Source: Marsupella aquatica (taxonomy: Eukaryota; Marchantiophyta). From it: 64,000 nucleotides of DNA. The notes under the pieces are model-generated. The model saw only the letters and a list, made by a program, of their open reading frames with translations. It made no database searches and had not been told where the DNA came from. The stretch lies in NCBI GenBank assembly GCA_973895155.1, contig OZ316894.1:16306001-16370000 (forward strand), given 5' to 3'. This document shows, in pieces, positions 46,112 to 57,503 of the stretch. Each line of letters begins with the position of its first letter. Positions within the stretch are counted from its first letter, which is position 1. The translations under genes were made by a program, and so were the position numbers.

Positions 46112-49100
46112 GTTCATCGATCGCTCGCATTTACTGTAGAGTTCCCTGTTAGTGTCATTGATGCCGACATAGTTAGCAGCATTGCTTTCTGTAAGATAGT
46201 AGTTCTCTTTTGCATCACACATTGTTATTGGAGAGGATATGGACTGTATGGACGGCAGGCCTCAATCCAATCCAGGCATTCTTCATCCTTTGCACGATGA
46301 GCGAAACCAATTGCATTGGATATCAAGTAAGTGATGACTTCAGATAGTCTTCGAGAGTAGTAACCTTTAATTCATTGGGAATAGGTGGAACAAAGTAGTC
46401 ACTGCCCTGACTTTTGATTTTGCCAGTGTTTGTCCTCGAGTGCAAATCTCTTCTTTGCTGTCAGGGTCGGTGACACCCGGCCTACCCAGAAAATTAGATG
46501 CTTGAAATGGATAGACATTCATAGCTCAACTGCTGCAATGAGAAAATTGCGGCCCGACTTTGTACCAAACTGAGAACTTAAATTTTTGTATGCTGTATGC
46601 CTCAACAGCTGCATCAAGGATTTATTTTCTGTTGTGATTGTCTCACGGAACGGTGTTCTGTTCGTCCAGGAAGTCTCATATATCTGCGACAGGAAAGGTG
46701 CATGATGTTGTCTCTGATGCCATCCTTCGCCTGTCGACCAAGATCCTCTATGGCAATATGTTGACAGTGCTCTCTTCCATAAGCTCCCACTGTGATATGG
46801 TTGTTTTCCACAGTCTAGTTATCTCTCTGAGTAGCTTGTCATACTTGGATACCACTAAGATCTCGGGTTGTTTTGCTAACAGCGTGAGTGCCTTCTGGTA
46901 CAAGAGTTGATTTCCATCGAACACTCGGGAGACTTCTGGTTATGCTGGAAACTAGGAGTTACTCGAACTCCTTGAAATCCACCTCTATGCACGCTTTTCT
47001 CTTTACACAAATCCTCCAAGTAATAGAAACATAAGAGAAACAAGTACTGGTGGATGGCGGGGACTTGAATTGAACCCCAAATCTTAGCAGCCGTGCAAGC
47101 GAGAAGGAAAACTCATACTCATCCTGACCGACCATGCACAGATAGCTCTACTCTAACACCCCACTTGAAATCCCTGCACCCCAAAGTAAACGTGTCTACT
47201 CCCAACTTCCAAACTCGTGCGAGGCAGCAGCTTGTGCACAAGTGTCCTTCCTATATATCCTTTGAGTCCTTCCAGAAACCCTAGGATTAGAGCCTCGCAC
47301 TTCAGTCAAATGTCCTCCAGAACTGCTCCAAGCAACAAGTCTTTCATAAAAAGCTGAAGTACTGAGCGTCCTCTGATCTTCCACGGAGCCAAAGCGTGAT
47401 GCTAGATGTGAACTTAACAAGCTTGAATCAATTGCCCAGTTCTCTTAAAAGCATGATATTGAGACAAGTTTGGAGGACACCAGAGCAAGAGAACTGATTG
47501 GAAAGAACACTTATAACCTTTGCAGCAATTAACACAACAATGGGCGTGAATGTCCTTTGGGTAGACAAAAGCTCTTCCAGCATTTGTATCGGTTTTGCAG
47601 CTAGAAAACTGACTTTGTTGAGCCAAATTGACAGTTACAAGCAAAAAGACCAACCCAAAGGGCATGAGTATCTCCGTGATTTCGTTTCCAGGTGTTGGAA
47701 TTCAGGTAGTGAGGTGACAGGATTCATTATTAGATACTCAGTGACCCCTAGGCTATTGAGATGCTAATCAGATGGTCACTGCCAAATATGGTGGGTGTGG
47801 CATGCTGGTTGTGTTCTTTGCTAGTCTTAAATTGCCACTCCACCAGGTTTTGGGAGGACAAGATAGTACACATTTTTATTTTCTTAATTAGATTAGTGAC
47901 CAGTTTTCCATGTATTCACCAGGTTTTGATTTGGAGACAGCGGCAGCAAAAACTTGCCTTTCCCAATCCAGTTGTTGCACCTGCCATTGCACCAGAAAGT
48001 TTTCCTGCCAAAGTCACATTTTGTAAACAGACCATGAGAAAGGTAGAAAGAGAACGATAAAATGGGATTGTGTATTAGAGTGTTTAGATTCAATTAAACC
48101 TCAACTTGTCGTATACAAGTCATGGGTTACCTTTAGTTCTGATTACAAGTTCAGTTTCACTAAGGATTGTGCCGACTGCTCCACCTTTTATGGGGAGCAC
48201 ACTGTTCACCACAAGACAAGAATGAGTAGCAATGAGGCAGGGAAGGGGCTTTTGTAGGGGCAGGTGTGGTTTAAAGAACATGACTCACTATCTTGGGCCC
48301 CATTATCCAGTCGAGAGGTATCTACAATGATAATAAGTGATCCTGCCTTTTTTTGTTATTTGTCTCAATACAAAAAAGCTCCTGAAAGCTCTTGAAGAGG
48401 AAAGATACACAACAGTTGGACTCCATTAGTTCTTTCCTTGACCATTGATCGAGAAAATGTGCACCCTGGGCACATATGTGCTTTCTTCTGCCTGCCCCAT
48501 TAATGACCCAGCCCGAGGTAGTCCTTGCACTGTGCAATGCACAGGCATAAGGCTCATATAATTAATATAATATGTATAGACGACTATGGCCAAGATGAGG
48601 AGAAGCCAGCCATGGCAGCGCTAGCGTCCACCCCTTCTTCCCATTTCTTTTGGGTATCCCACTGTCTTTCCATGGGCAGCAAATGCAGACCCGCTTTCTT
48701 TCTATAGATTAGCAAACACCCACCCGCTTTCTTTCCACAGCGTGCACACAACATGCCTCAACACACCGGTCCCCAACACTATTACACTAGTTTGGACCAT
48801 GCATTGACATTGCATGGACCAGAGTCATAGTTTTCTCTAGAGTAGTGTGATACCCCACATGGTCCCATCTATCTAATAAAGCGCAATGCAAAGCTACTTT
48901 CTAGGGCTAGGGTCAGGTCTAGAGTGAAACCTATAGATTGTAACTCTCAATAAGGACACAACTGACCGTGACTCTAGATGAGGACAAAACTGAAAGTGAT
49001 GGTGGAAAAAAAACAGGGATGGGGCAAAATTTTGGGCAGATTTGTGTTTTGTCTTCATCTCTATTCAGTAGCAGGGCTAGGAGATCTATACTTGCAAGCC

Positions 49101-49421
49101 ATATCTCTCGCTCCATTTGGTATAGTTCATGAAAAAAAACCTTTTAAGATAGGAGCCTGAAGTGGAAGGTTCAGTGCATACAAGCTCAGTTTTGCTAAAT
49201 GCCTGAGGGCCCACTTCTTTCGCACTGGCAATAGATTTAATGCAGTTTGTGGCAAAATTGTGGAGATCAAATACCATGTATTTCTATCATTTTATTTCTG
49301 TCTCTCGTTGTACCTTGTTGACTCTCTGTCAGTAAGTTTGTTCGTTCCTTCTGAGGGAATTTGTTCGCTTCTGAGGGAATTCGGCTCGGATGATCTTTGC
49401 CAACAAAAGCATGAGGAAGCG
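46112..49421. other. Intergenic with an LTR-like repeat, no gene recognised
   Basis: The MurA 3' flank is followed by decayed repeats, including the copy at 47991-48337. Near 47050-47110 the minus strand reads GGGGTTCAATTC, a tRNA T-arm-like word that could be SINE. ORFs are short and motif-free. Confidence 0.4.
47991..48337 (-). repeat. LTR-like repeat, copy A (inverted to copy B)
   Basis: On the minus strand it matches 57504-57868 nearly along its length: both carry CTCTCGACTGGATAATG, TAGTGAGTCATGTTCTTTAA, GGTTTAATTGAATCTAAACA and TTATGGTCTGTTTACAAAA-like words, with a 10-20-bp indel in the middle. A further short match (48785-48825 with 57345-57385) shows the homologous block once extended outward. 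U3/R-like order suggests an LTR or TRIM. Confidence 0.8.
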
Positions 49422-50412
49422 ATGAAGGGTGTGAGTCTGAGCAGAAAGGTTGTAGCGGAGATTCATAAAGCAAGCGGTCATCTACCGCTGCGATCGCAGC
49501 TCTTGTCAACATTTTCAAGGAAAGAGAAGGGCAGAAGCGACGATGGCACAGGCAGCGGAGTAAGACTAGGGAAGGTTTTCAGTCAGGAGGGCTGCTTTAA
49601 TTTTGATGACGTCCAGTCCTACACTCAACTCACCGGAGACTCCAACCCAATTCATGTCAGTGCTTCTGCAGCTCAAGAAGCAGGCTTCGACGCTTGCCTG
49701 GTACCCGGCATGCTGTGTGGCAGCCTCTTCCCAGCCATCATAGGCTCTCGCTTTGTAAGTCTTGCAATTTGTTTTTCTTTGCCATGAAGGGAAAGGATGA
49801 GTCCGTGATAATATCATGTACAAGTCGCTCGAGTCTTTTGACGATTTTCTCTCTGTGCGTGTGGAGCAGGTAGGGGCAGTGTATGTCTCGCAGGACTTGA
49901 AATTCAAAGCGCCTCTAATGGTGGGTCAGTCTTTTATAGCTGAAGTGGAGGTGTGTACAATTGTGAAACTCAGGCAGCAAGCTAAGTAAGTTTGCATTTT
50001 TCCAACAGTCGAACGGGTTCTTAGCGGGCAGACAAGCATCGTAGCAGAATTTTTTAAGACGCCTCTAATCAGTTGCCTCTCGTATAGCTGCGCAAGTGCG
50101 ACCTTATCCTCAGTATAGATTCCTCAAGTTGTTTTCAAGCACGCTGTACAATGAACCTGCCGGAAAATCCTTTGGTGGATGCCAGTTTGACACCCGCGGT
50201 GTTGAAATGAAGTGACTGAGATACTACTACTGTTGGCAGTAGTGGTGAACGTAGCATAAAACCTTTTGACTGATCTGCGTTTCAATGGTGTGGGTTGCAG
50301 AGTTACATTCTTTACACGTTGTGTGAGAGAAAGAGAAGAAAGAAAATCTATCTTTCTGGATGGTCAGGCTGTTGCTTTGGTGCCGATGTCTTTCATTGCC
50401 GACTCACGGTGA
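49422..50412 (+). CDS. 3-hydroxyacyl-thioester dehydratase, MaoC/hot-dog fold, probably mitochondrial
   Basis: Three exons, 49422-49754, 49870-49985 and 50301-50412, in phase and GT-AG: 186 codons plus stop. The N-terminus (MKGVSLSRKVVAEIHK, rich in K/R/S, no acid-rich stretch before residue 16) fits a mitochondrial presequence. The hot-dog domain starts near residue 58. It contains the hydratase motif region F-D-D-V-Q-S-Y-T-Q-L-T-G-D-S-N-P-I-H with catalytic Asp and His, then GFDACLVPGMLCGSLFP, GAVYVSQDLKFKAPL, and LDGQAVALVP at the end. This matches plant mtHD, which performs the third step of mitochondrial fatty-acid synthesis (3-hydroxyacyl-ACP to enoyl-ACP), feeding lipoate production. 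The start is the first ATG in the open frame; two ATGs just upstream are out of frame. Confidence 0.9.
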
Positions 50413-51030
50413 TTTAGTCCTGAATGTTTCTACGCACATTGGAAAGACATCCGACAACGGACATTGCAGGGTAGGTGAATTTAAGGTCTTTAAAGTAAAC
50501 ACACTGTAATGTAGAGGGCTGGGTTCACTTTCCAAAAGTACCTTCAATCTCGTCTTATCTAATGTTGCTACAAGTTTTGCATCTCCAATGAGCTTTTACA
50601 GAATGCCGATATGGTAATGCGCTCGAAGTGCTTGGATCCGGCAGCTTCTCGCGTCACGAGGTACGACCAGATAAAGGATTCTTAGCTCTTTATTCTTGGT
50701 CAGACAAAGTTACTGTTTCCTCAATATCTCGGGCTTCATTTCAACAGTTTTACTCAGTTCGGGAGCAACTTTTGGGATTGCAAGGTGCGTTCGATCTTTT
50801 CAGTGATAAACAACCTATTGATAAACAACCTCATGACGATGCATATCAAGTACATTAAACTACATCTTCTAGTAGTACTTTAAAGCCGTCATGAGACATT
50901 CCCATTAAATGGATGTCCATCTTTCGGACAAAGGAAGGACAATGGAAAGCTTTAGGAAGGAAGAAAAGACGTTACGGGTTCGTCGATCCAGTGAGGATGT
51001 GCTTCCTTGATGAGGTACTTGGAAGGGGCA
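50413..51030. other. 3' flank of the dehydratase gene
   Basis: Contains an open frame of 76 codons (50628-50858) without a known motif, likely untranslated or chance. The copia target site ACTTT is at 51031-51035. Confidence 0.4.
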
Positions 51031-51035
51031 ACTTT

Positions 51036-51329
51036 TATTAGAAAAGGTTTAATTGGTAGGCCACCGTCCTTAGTTGTAGGCCATCGTCCTAAGTGGTAGG
51101 TCACCGTCCTTAGTTGTGGGCCACCGTCCTAAATTAGTGACTTAAATTAGACCATGAGTTGAACTATGTTATAGGCACATGTGAGGGAATGTGTAGCATG
51201 AGAGAATACACGATATTCTGGTTTGACTTGACTTGGCATCCAAGGGATGTCCTCCATGTATAAAATCCTTCACTACTCAATGACATACACACCGCATTTC
51301 CACATTCTTGGGCTCATGGATTTTTAACA
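51036..51329 (+). repeat. Copia 5' LTR
   Basis: Begins TATTAGAAAAGG and ends TTTTTAACA. The start is TA, not the canonical TG, and the 3' LTR shares this. Four 20-bp units of the form GTAGGCCACCGTCCT near 51054-51133. A TATA box (TATAAAA) at 51259-51265 marks U3. Confidence 0.95.
51259..51265 (+). promoter_or_regulatory. TATA box of the copia 5' LTR
   Basis: TATAAAA followed by TCCTTCACTACTCA. The same box occurs in the 3' LTR at 55273-55279, which supports it as the element promoter. Confidence 0.6.
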
Positions 51330-51340
51330 TGGTATCAGAG
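51330..51340 (+). promoter_or_regulatory. Copia primer-binding site for initiator Met tRNA
   Basis: TGGTATCAGAG lies directly after the 5' LTR. It is complementary to the 3' end of plant initiator methionine tRNA, the usual primer of copia elements. Confidence 0.92.
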
Positions 51341-51363
51341 CCTTGTTACGTTACTTCTGAATT

Positions 51364-51437
51364 GTGGGACTTCATATTTCTTATGAGGAGAGGAGAGTTG
51401 GTGGGACTTCATATTTCTTATGAGGAGAGGAGAGTTG
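51364..51437. repeat. 37-bp tandem duplication in copia leader
   Basis: GTGGGACTTCATATTTCTTA begins at 51364 and again at 51401; the two 37-bp units look identical. Confidence 0.95.
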
Positions 51438-51776
51438 GTCTAGAGAGAGGATTCCCCCTCTAGAACTACTTGAATCAAATTTGAAGAAATAAGAATTGGA
51501 CTCAGTTCCCTACCAATTGATGAGAAAAGTTTTTCAAGCAGGTACATCGGGCAGCAAGACAGATTTTTTTGGGGGGAGCAGTTGAGGCCAAATCTAAGCA
51601 CGATTACATGACATTTCAGAAGGAGCAGAGTTTGTCGAATTCACGTTTTGGGAGAGAGGACGCTTGATCTCAAATTTTGTTTTTGGCATTGTGAAGAATG
51701 TGACGACGCAGATGCAACGGAAAGCATTCCGAGTAGGTCATCTGTGGTGAGCAACAATAGAAGTGTTCTATTGTGA

Positions 51777-54700
51777 ATGCAGTGCTTCTTGCAGTGGTCA
51801 AGAAGATTTTTTGCGGTGGCAAGAAGATTATTGGATAGTGATCCAGTCAAAGGCGATTCAGTGAGGATGGTGGAAAAGGTGCTTCATGTACCTTGTCTCA
51901 CAAAGAACTTATTTTCAGTGAACCAACTTGATGAAGAAGGAGGAGAGGCTATCATCAAGAAAGGTTCATGTACTTTGAAGAGTCCAAGTGGCTCTATCAT
52001 TAGTACTTGCTTTACTGTTAACAAGTTATATAAACTTGGTGTAACTGTAAGCCTCCATAGTGCAAATATTGCTATCACAACAAGTGGGGCGATGTGGCAT
52101 AAAAGGCTTGGCCACATCAATGAAGCTAGAATGCAACAACTGCAAGACCACAACATGGTGGAAGACATTGGTAAATTTGATGGAGTTTCTTTGTCTAATT
52201 GCGGAGCCTGTGCAAAGGCAAAGTCTACAAAGTTGAAATATCCGAAGGGTGGAAGATCAAAGGCAACTGAACTTCTTGCCTTAGTTCATTCAGATATTTG
52301 TGGCCCAATTCGCACTGCCACTCATTCAGGCTATGTCTACTTCATCACATTCATTGATGATTTCTCGAGATATTGTACCATATATCTCTTGAGGCACAAG
52401 TCAGAAGCCTTTGAGAAATTCAAAGAGTTTAAAGCTCTTGTAGAAACACAAACCGGCAAAAAGGTTAAGGTGTTGCGGTCTGACAATGGAGGAGAGTACA
52501 AGTCGACAACCTTTGACCTATTTTGCAAGGAACATGGGATTGCAAGGCAATTTATAGTTGCAGAGACTCCTCAACAAAATGGAGTAGCTGAGAGAAAGAA
52601 TAGAACACTAGTGGAGGCAGTTCTATCCTTGTTGAATCATTCAGGTCTATCTCAATCCTATTGGGGGGAAGCTATTCATACAGCTAACTACCTTCAAAAT
52701 CGAACACCCACAAAAGCACTACATGCCGACAAGACACCATATGAGCTTTGGTATGGGAGAAAACCAAACTTGTCACATCTTAGGGTTTTTGGATGTAGAG
52801 CACATCTTAACATCAACAAAAACCATCGAGGGAAGCTTGACAATCATGCCAAAGATTGTATTTTTTTGGGATATCCAGAAGACTCCACATCAAGAGATGT
52901 CTATAGAGTTCAACAAACAACCGATCGCAAGGTGATTGTGGCAAGAGATGTTCGATTTAAAGAAGACCAGCCCGGTGGAAAAGGCCCAGTTACTTCAGAG
53001 TTGGATGATCCGGTGCTATTTGAACTTCCAATAGCACTAGCACCAACACCAACTCCAGTGGGAGCACCAGTGCTAGCACCGGCACCAGGTCCAGTGGGAG
53101 CACCAGCACTAGCACCAGTGGGAGCACCGGCTTTAGCTCAAGTGGGAGCTAATGCACCTGATGTTAGAGAAGAGGCTACTGAAATATCAGGCACATCTAC
53201 TTCAAGAGGACCACAACCAAGTAGTTCACTACCACGATCCAGGTCCACAGAATCATTTGCAACACATTTTGATGAATTTGAAGGTTCAATAGAAGGTGAT
53301 GCCTCTACTCACGTTGAATTCTCAGAACCTGAATTTGGAAGGGGAAAGAGGAAGAAGATACCAACGAGGAGATATGGTTTTGACTCCGATTCAGCCATTG
53401 TGGCCCTAGTGACTGAATCTGGACCAAGAATGGCGGAACCTATTTCTTTGAAGGAGGCACTTACAAGACCAGATGCAGAGCAATGGAGGAAAGCCATTAA
53501 TGATGAGTTAGACTCATTGAAGAAAAACAACACATGGACCATAGTCAAGCTTCCTCAAAATTGAAAGGCGGTGGGCTGCAAGTGGGTTTTCAAGTTGAAG
53601 TACAACCCGGATGGAAGCATTGCAAGATACAAAGCTAGACTTGTAGCCAAAGGCTATTCTCAAGTCTATGGGGTTGATTACTTGGATACTTTTTCACCAG
53701 TAGTGAAAATCACATCTATAAGGCTCATTCTATCCTTGGTGGCCTTTTATGACCTTGAGGCCATCCTTTTAGATGTGAAGACAGCATTCCTGAATGGTAT
53801 ACTCACGGAACCAATCTACATGGAGTTGCCTGAAGGATTAGAGTGGTTGGAGAAAATTCTTGACCCTGAAATGGTATGTCTCCTATTGAGGGCATTATAT
53901 GGCCTCAAGCAATCCTCTAGGTTATGGTATAAGAGGATTGACACTTTCTTGTTAAGCATTGGCTTTAGAAAGTGCATAGCTGACTCAAATGTGTACTATT
54001 ATGAGTCAGGAGGAAACTTTGTGATATTAGCTCTATATGTTGATGATTGCATACTTGCAAGCAATGACACCAACATATTAGCTGAAGTCAAAACGACACT
54101 CATGAAGGAATTCGAGATGAGTGACTTAGGCAATATACATAATTGCCTTGGTATGGAAATCTCTCGCAACAGAGAAGAGGGTTGGCTCAAGATGTCTCAA
54201 GAGAGATACATCTTGGACAAATTAAGCACTTTCAACATGGAGAATTGCAAGGCAGTGCATACTCCAGTTGAGTTGGGCTTAAAGCTAAGCAAGGAGGATA
54301 GCCCACAAACTGAAGATGAAAAGTTACAGATGGAGAGTGTACCATACCAAAATGCAGTTGGAAGCCTCATGTGGGCTATGATCTGCACAAGGCCCGACTT
54401 ATCCTATGCAGTTGGATCAGTGGCACAATTCATGTCCAATCCAGGTCCAAAGCATTGGATGGCTGTGAAGCGAATTTTTCGGTACTTGAAGGGCACATCA
54501 AGTATGGGTTTGGTGTATAAAAGATCAAAATCTTTTATTCCCTTACATGGATATACTGATGCTGATTGGGGAGGAGATATTGACACAAGAAGATCAACCT
54601 CTGGCTATTGTTTCATGCTCTCAGGTGCAGTAGTGAGTTGGGCAAGCAGAAAGCAAAAATCTGTAGCCTTGTCTAGCACCGAAGCAGAGTACATGGCCTT

Positions 54701-55001
54701 ATCAAAGGCATGCACTGAGATAGTATGGTTGAAAAGACTTCTTGGAGACTTGCATCATCAGCAAGCAAGAGCCGTCATTCATTGTGATAATCAAAGTGCT
54801 CTTAGCTTACTTGAAGCGTCTCGGCTTCATGATAGGAGCAAGCACATCGATATTCAATATCACTTTAGTAGGGAACTAGTTGATAGTGGTGAAATAGAAG
54901 TAATCTATTGTCCCACCGAGGAAATGGCAGCGGACATTCTCACCAAAGGACTTCCAAAAGACAAACACATTTATTTGAGAAAAATGCTAGGGCTTTATTA
55001 G
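51777..55001 (+). pseudogene. Copia pol polyprotein, gag-less, one in-frame stop
   Basis: The frame is open from 51777 to a TGA at 53562-53564 and continues in the same frame to 55001. Order of parts: last strand of protease (VLHVPCLTKNLFSV); gag-pre-integrase zinc site (WHKRLGH ... CGACAK); integrase catalytic Asp, Asp, Glu (HSDICGP, RSDNGGEYK, PQQNGVAERKN); a Pro/Ala linker with PVGAP repeats (53040-53150); reverse transcriptase ([13 protein letters not shown] near 54037); RNase H ([26 protein letters not shown]). About 430 bp precede pol where a gag gene of more than 1 kb is expected, so gag, the CCHC knuckle and the protease active site are deleted. The TGA sits between integrase and reverse transcriptase. 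Confidence 0.93.
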
Positions 55002-55019
55002 GGTTCTAATTTAGTCACT

Positions 55020-55029
55020 AAAGTGGGAG
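55020..55029 (+). promoter_or_regulatory. Copia polypurine tract
   Basis: AAAGTGGGAG directly precedes the 3' LTR; it primes plus-strand DNA synthesis in copia elements. Confidence 0.85.
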
Positions 55030-55348
55030 TATTAGAAAAGGTTTAATTGGTAGGCTACCGTCCAAAGTGGTAAGCCACCGTCCTTAGTTGTAGGCCACCG
55101 TCCTAAGTGGTAGGCCATCGTCCTTAGTTGTGGCCCACCATCCTAAATTAGTGACTTAAATTAGACCATGAGGTGAACTATGTTATAGGCACATGTGAGG
55201 GAATGTGTAGCATGAGAGAATACACGATATTTTGGTTTGACTTGACCTGGCATCCAAGGGATGCCCTCCATGTATAAAACCCCTCACTACTCAATGACAT
55301 ACACACCGCATTTCCACATTGATTTCTTGGGCTCATGGATTTCTAACA
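55030..55348 (+). repeat. Copia 3' LTR
   Basis: Begins TATTAGAAAAGG and ends TTTCTAACA. It is 25 bp longer than the 5' LTR: one extra 20-bp ACCGTCC unit (five instead of four) plus a 5-bp insertion near 55320. TATA box at 55273-55279. Confidence 0.95.
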
Positions 55349-55811
55349 ACTTTCTCATGAACTTCGCACCGGGGTGCAGCTATAGCCCATGCGACAATCA
55401 GTGGTCATCATGAACACGGTATATTGGTCCTAAGTGTGAAGATTTTGAAGATCATTTCTGAGCGGTTCCGACACCAGCAAAAGCACAGCTTTATCCTCTG
55501 GTCAATTCAAGTTGTCTCCAAGAGCATAGAAGAAATCCCTGGGATCTGACACGTATCGAATGTAAGTTGTGGCCCATTGAGTTTTCCTCTTCTGATTGAG
55601 CCCAAAGGCACGTTAGTATACTCCTGAGCCAGCCACTTAGTCTCCAAAATTGTACTGCTTTGCGATTGAGATTTCATCATCATTTGTAATTGAGTGCCAG
55701 TGGCTAACAACTCATCATCGAAAGTCAATTGCTAGGCTGAAACAAACTGCTCCAGGTACATTTTGACCTTTATCTGGAAAACAGGGATTTTATTTTTCTT
55801 TGGCAGAAGAC

Positions 55812-57301
55812 TCAAGCTGCTGCATTCTGTGCTTGTGCCTTTGCCTTTCGTCTCAACTGCTTCTCGTGGTCATGATAGCAGCCAACGAGTGATACGGGGC
55901 TTGAGAGTGACATGCACTTTGCCTGATTCTCATTCCCTCCTTGATCAATCAACAAGTTAAAGCCTCCCACCTGCGGATACGCATACCCTGGTTAAGGACC
56001 GTACGACATAATTAACACTGCAAAAATTCTTGACCCTATGCAATAATTTTTAATTTTCAAGTTTCGAACTCCTAGATAATCTCCTCTCGCATTGAAGAGT
56101 ATCATTGTCATTCATTTCAGCTTTAGCAAATCTTCATTTGAAATTTTGATGACAGCTTGCTTTGTTTCGGTTATGGTGAATTCATCTCTCAAACATTCAC
56201 AGCAGCACACAGGTAAGCGAATCTGCATTGGAGGCTGAGGAGGCAATCGATGCTCCATGTCAACCAATGTCAAGCAGTCATTCAACATGCAGTACTTGAG
56301 CTCATGATCCGAAGGAGTGTCAGACGCCAGACTTGGTGATGCATTGACCTTCACAAGCGCCAGTATTTAATGTTTGATGAATAAGGTAGGTCAACTTGAT
56401 CGCATTATGCTTCACGGGAACTGAATATGGATAAACAACCATTGCACTTTGCGATCTGTTTGTTTATGTAGGTAGGGATAGAAGTTTTGATCTACTAGGT
56501 CCAATCTAACTCTATTCTAATAACACTTGTAGTATACGCTGGCTGATGATCTTGGTTTCCATGCAAAAACTGATTCCATTCAAGTGCTCCTTCACTTTAT
56601 GAAGACAAGGCTCTAACACTCCAGATTGACCTCAATTAGCAAGAGGACCCGGTTGCTGAAGTACTAATTTGGAAAATCGTTTAGATATGTGTTTCAGCTG
56701 AACTCTATAATCCCAAAACACATCTCTAGGTGATGTTTCAAACGAGTGTATTTGCAACCTGGGCACATATATCCTAAGGGATCAGCCAGCGATGTATCCA
56801 TCAAAACATCATCTAGAAGTGTGTTCGATTACGATTCTTAAGTTCTACAAGATAGAATATGCTGTTCTTCGGTTAATATGTCACCCACCTGCGCACATTT
56901 GTCCCTCATACATGTATTTGTAGAGGAGATGTAACCAAATTACGAAACATTATCTAGATATGTGCTTGAGATGCATTCTAGAATTCTCATACACATTTGT
57001 AGGTAATCCTATAGTGAACAGGCCCGACTACCTGATCACATTAAAAAGTCTTGCTAAAATGATAATTGTGGGAATTTTTCATGCAAAATTTCCTGCAAAT
57101 CTTCGAGTTCTGGAACATCACCTCTAGTCGCCATGGTTTTAGTACCCTGTCGACCAGAATGTCGTAGCCATACAGCTCAAAAGAGTGTTTGTCTTGAATT
57201 ATGACATTTTGCACTGATAAGAGAGATCGGAGGATAAGCGAACTGATTTCATGGACCAGGGCGTTCACCATGTCCTCTCCAAAATTTGTCATCATATGCA
57301 T
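55812..57301 (-). CDS. TTLL9: Tubulin polyglutamylase TTLL9-like, last three exons
   Basis: Exons 57301(approximate start)-57122, 56348-56211 and 55970-55812, in phase. The first reads SVQNVIIQDKHSFELYGYDI then LVD-x-x-LKPW-x-LE. The second starts VNASPSLASDTPSDHELKYC and continues LTLVDMEHRL. The third reads VGGFNLL ... VGCYHDHEKQLRRKA and stops. This is the C-terminal part of the ATP-grasp TTL domain with its Mg-binding GYDILVD and E|VN (split by an intron), and the TTLL9-specific tail. TTLL9 adds glutamate chains to axonemal tubulin. The upstream two thirds (ATP-binding start, HLTN motif) is not found between 57.3 and 61.7 kb, which is filled with repeats. Either a long intron lies there or the gene is truncated. 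Expected in plants with flagellate sperm. Confidence 0.85.
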
Positions 57302-57503
57302 CTTAAGACTATGTAAGGACCTTCATTTAAAAATGGTCGGTCAATGCAAGGTCAATGCATGGTCCAAACTAGTGTAACAGATATGCCCACTTCATTGTGG
57401 TTATGTATATTTGCTTCCAAGTTTCAACCACCACATGAGGACTATCCAATGCAGGAGAGCAACTATTAGCACTGACCAGCTTATCTTACAGTTAAGCAAA
57501 TTG

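Larger units (their letters stand above)
51036..55348 (+). mobile_element. Ty1/copia LTR retrotransposon, internally deleted
   Basis: A 4,313-bp element between two 5-bp ACTTT duplications (51031-51035 and 55349-55353). It has LTRs of 294 bp (51036-51329) and 319 bp (55030-55348), a primer-binding site TGGTATCAGAG (51330-51340) for initiator-Met tRNA directly after the 5' LTR, and a purine tract AAAGTGGGAG (55020-55029) directly before the 3' LTR. Coding order protease remnant, integrase, reverse transcriptase, RNase H defines copia. Gag and most of protease are missing, and one stop interrupts pol, so it is non-autonomous. I count about a dozen substitutions between LTRs (around 4%), so the insertion is fairly recent. 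Confidence 0.97.

Noticed and set aside
47196-47420. tRNA gene or intact SINE near 47.05-47.4 kb
   Set aside because: Only a T-arm-like word is present; no cloverleaf could be folded from the surrounding bases.
50628-50858. Fourth exon or separate gene after the dehydratase
   Set aside because: The dehydratase ends in a proper stop at 50412 at the family's usual length, and this frame has no motif.
53562-53564. TGA in copia pol as programmed readthrough or Sec codon
   Set aside because: The codon sits at an ordinary position between integrase and reverse transcriptase in a copy already lacking gag; a simple nonsense mutation explains it and no stem-loop was evident.
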